Below, one piece after another: positions 5,743 to 6,148 of a stretch of 6,148 nt of DNA (positions are counted from its first letter, which is position 1; each line of letters begins with the position of its first letter). The DNA comes from Thermoplasmata archaeon (GTDB taxonomy: Archaea > Thermoplasmatota > Thermoplasmata > Lutacidiplasmatales > UBA184), in contig JASHSA010000118.1 of the NCBI GenBank assembly GCA_030037035.1, forward strand, positions 1-6,148, read 5' to 3'. Position numbers and translations under genes: made by a program. The notes under the pieces are model-generated. The model had not been told where the DNA came from and did no database searches. It saw only the letters and a list, made by a program, of their open reading frames with translations.

Positions 5743-6148
5743 CTAGCGGTCGACCTCCCCAACGCAGACGTCGACGCTCCCCATGATCGGCGGGATGTCG
5801 GCGACGTGGTAGCCGACGAGGTACGTGCGCGCGGCGCTCAGGTTCGCGAACACCGGCGAGCGGAACTTCACGCGGTACGGGTGCTCGCCGCCCTCGTTGA
5901 CGACGTAGGAGAGCGCCTCGCCGTGCGGCTCCTCGACCGCGGCGAAGCCGACGCCCTTCGGATAGCGGCGCTTCAGGAGGTAGCCCTCGGCGCCGACCGG
6001 CGCGTACGGCGCGCCGAGCCACCGGGGAAGGTGCTCGGCGACGACCGGCCCGGGGTGCCGGTCGAGCCAGTCGAGGACCTGACGGAGGATCCGGACCGAC
6101 TGGCGCATCTCCTCCATCCGGACGAGATAGCGGGCGGTGACGTCCGCC
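5743..6148 (-). CDS. nuoD: NADH-quinone oxidoreductase subunit D (NuoD), C-terminal part; 5' end cut by window edge
   Basis: NuoD (49 kDa subunit) is related to the large subunit of [NiFe] hydrogenases and lines the quinone head-group site with NuoB. Only the last 134 residues are in view, about a third of the usual 400. The frame runs open to the window edge, and its first residues, ADVTARYLVRMEEMRQSVRI, match the conserved helix that ends the catalytic core, so the ATG at 6117 is internal and not a start. Further blocks are VEEPHGEALSYVVNEGGEHP, PYRVKFRSPVFANLSAAR, GYHVADIPPIMGSVD and the terminal GEVDR. Two deviations: PHG replaces the usual PRG/PKG, and the end reads DVCVGEVDR, with a cysteine where most NuoD have valine. 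The TAG stop (5743-5745) is followed after nine bases by nuoH. Confidence 0.95.
   Translation of the reverse strand, partial: ADVTARYLVRMEEMRQSVRILRQVLDWLDRHPGPVVAEHLPRWLGAPYAPVGAEGYLLKRRYPKGVGFAAVEEPHGEALSYVVNEGGEHPYRVKFRSPVFANLSAARTYLVGYHVADIPPIMGSVDVCVGEVDR

Noticed and set aside
4583..6022. Minus-strand 479-codon frame covering nuoH and the end of nuoD
   Set aside because: It is an out-of-frame reading of nuoH and nuoD, made of Arg/Ala-rich low-complexity protein. The real frames there match NuoH and NuoD along their length.

Overview
The window is one contiguous piece of a respiratory complex I (Nuo/NDH-1 family) operon, read entirely on the minus strand. In transcription order (high to low coordinates) it holds the C-terminal end of nuoD, complete nuoH, nuoI, nuoJ, nuoK and nuoL, and the N-terminal two thirds of nuoM. 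Both end genes are cut by the window edges. Genes overlap by 4 bases or are separated by at most about 16 bases, so there is no room for internal promoters or terminators and I see none. No tRNA, rRNA, mobile element, repeat array or CRISPR is visible. The many long plus-strand reading frames are antisense shadows of a GC-rich coding strand.

The DNA is strongly GC-rich, with G or C in most third codon positions, GTG starts and strong GGAGG-type ribosome binding sites. Together with the protein style this suggests a high-GC bacterium, most likely Actinomycetota (possibly a Thermoleophilia-like lineage) or a neighbouring high-GC phylum. This assignment is inference and is weak.

The core machine is intact where visible. 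NuoD and NuoI belong to the peripheral arm, NuoH forms the quinone-site membrane anchor, NuoJ and NuoK form the central hydrophilic axis, and NuoL and NuoM are antiporter-like proton channels. The key channel residues are present in NuoK (Glu38, Glu79), NuoL (Glu, Lys, His and Lys in the expected helices) and NuoM (Glu145, Lys228, Lys259).

Two features depart from textbook complex I. First, nuoD is followed after 9 bases by nuoH: nuoE, nuoF and nuoG, which carry the NADH-oxidising module and normally lie between them, are absent at this locus. Second, NuoI is enlarged to 264 residues and has four CxxCxxCxxxCP motifs instead of two, through an extra C-terminal 2[4Fe-4S] ferredoxin-like domain. 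Together they suggest an 11-subunit-type, NADH-module-free complex I whose electron entry is through an elongated iron-sulfur wire, perhaps from ferredoxin or another non-NADH donor. A smaller puzzle is the nuoL start: the conserved first membrane helix lies upstream of the first GTG, and the best-placed start is a non-canonical ACG behind a strong ribosome binding site.
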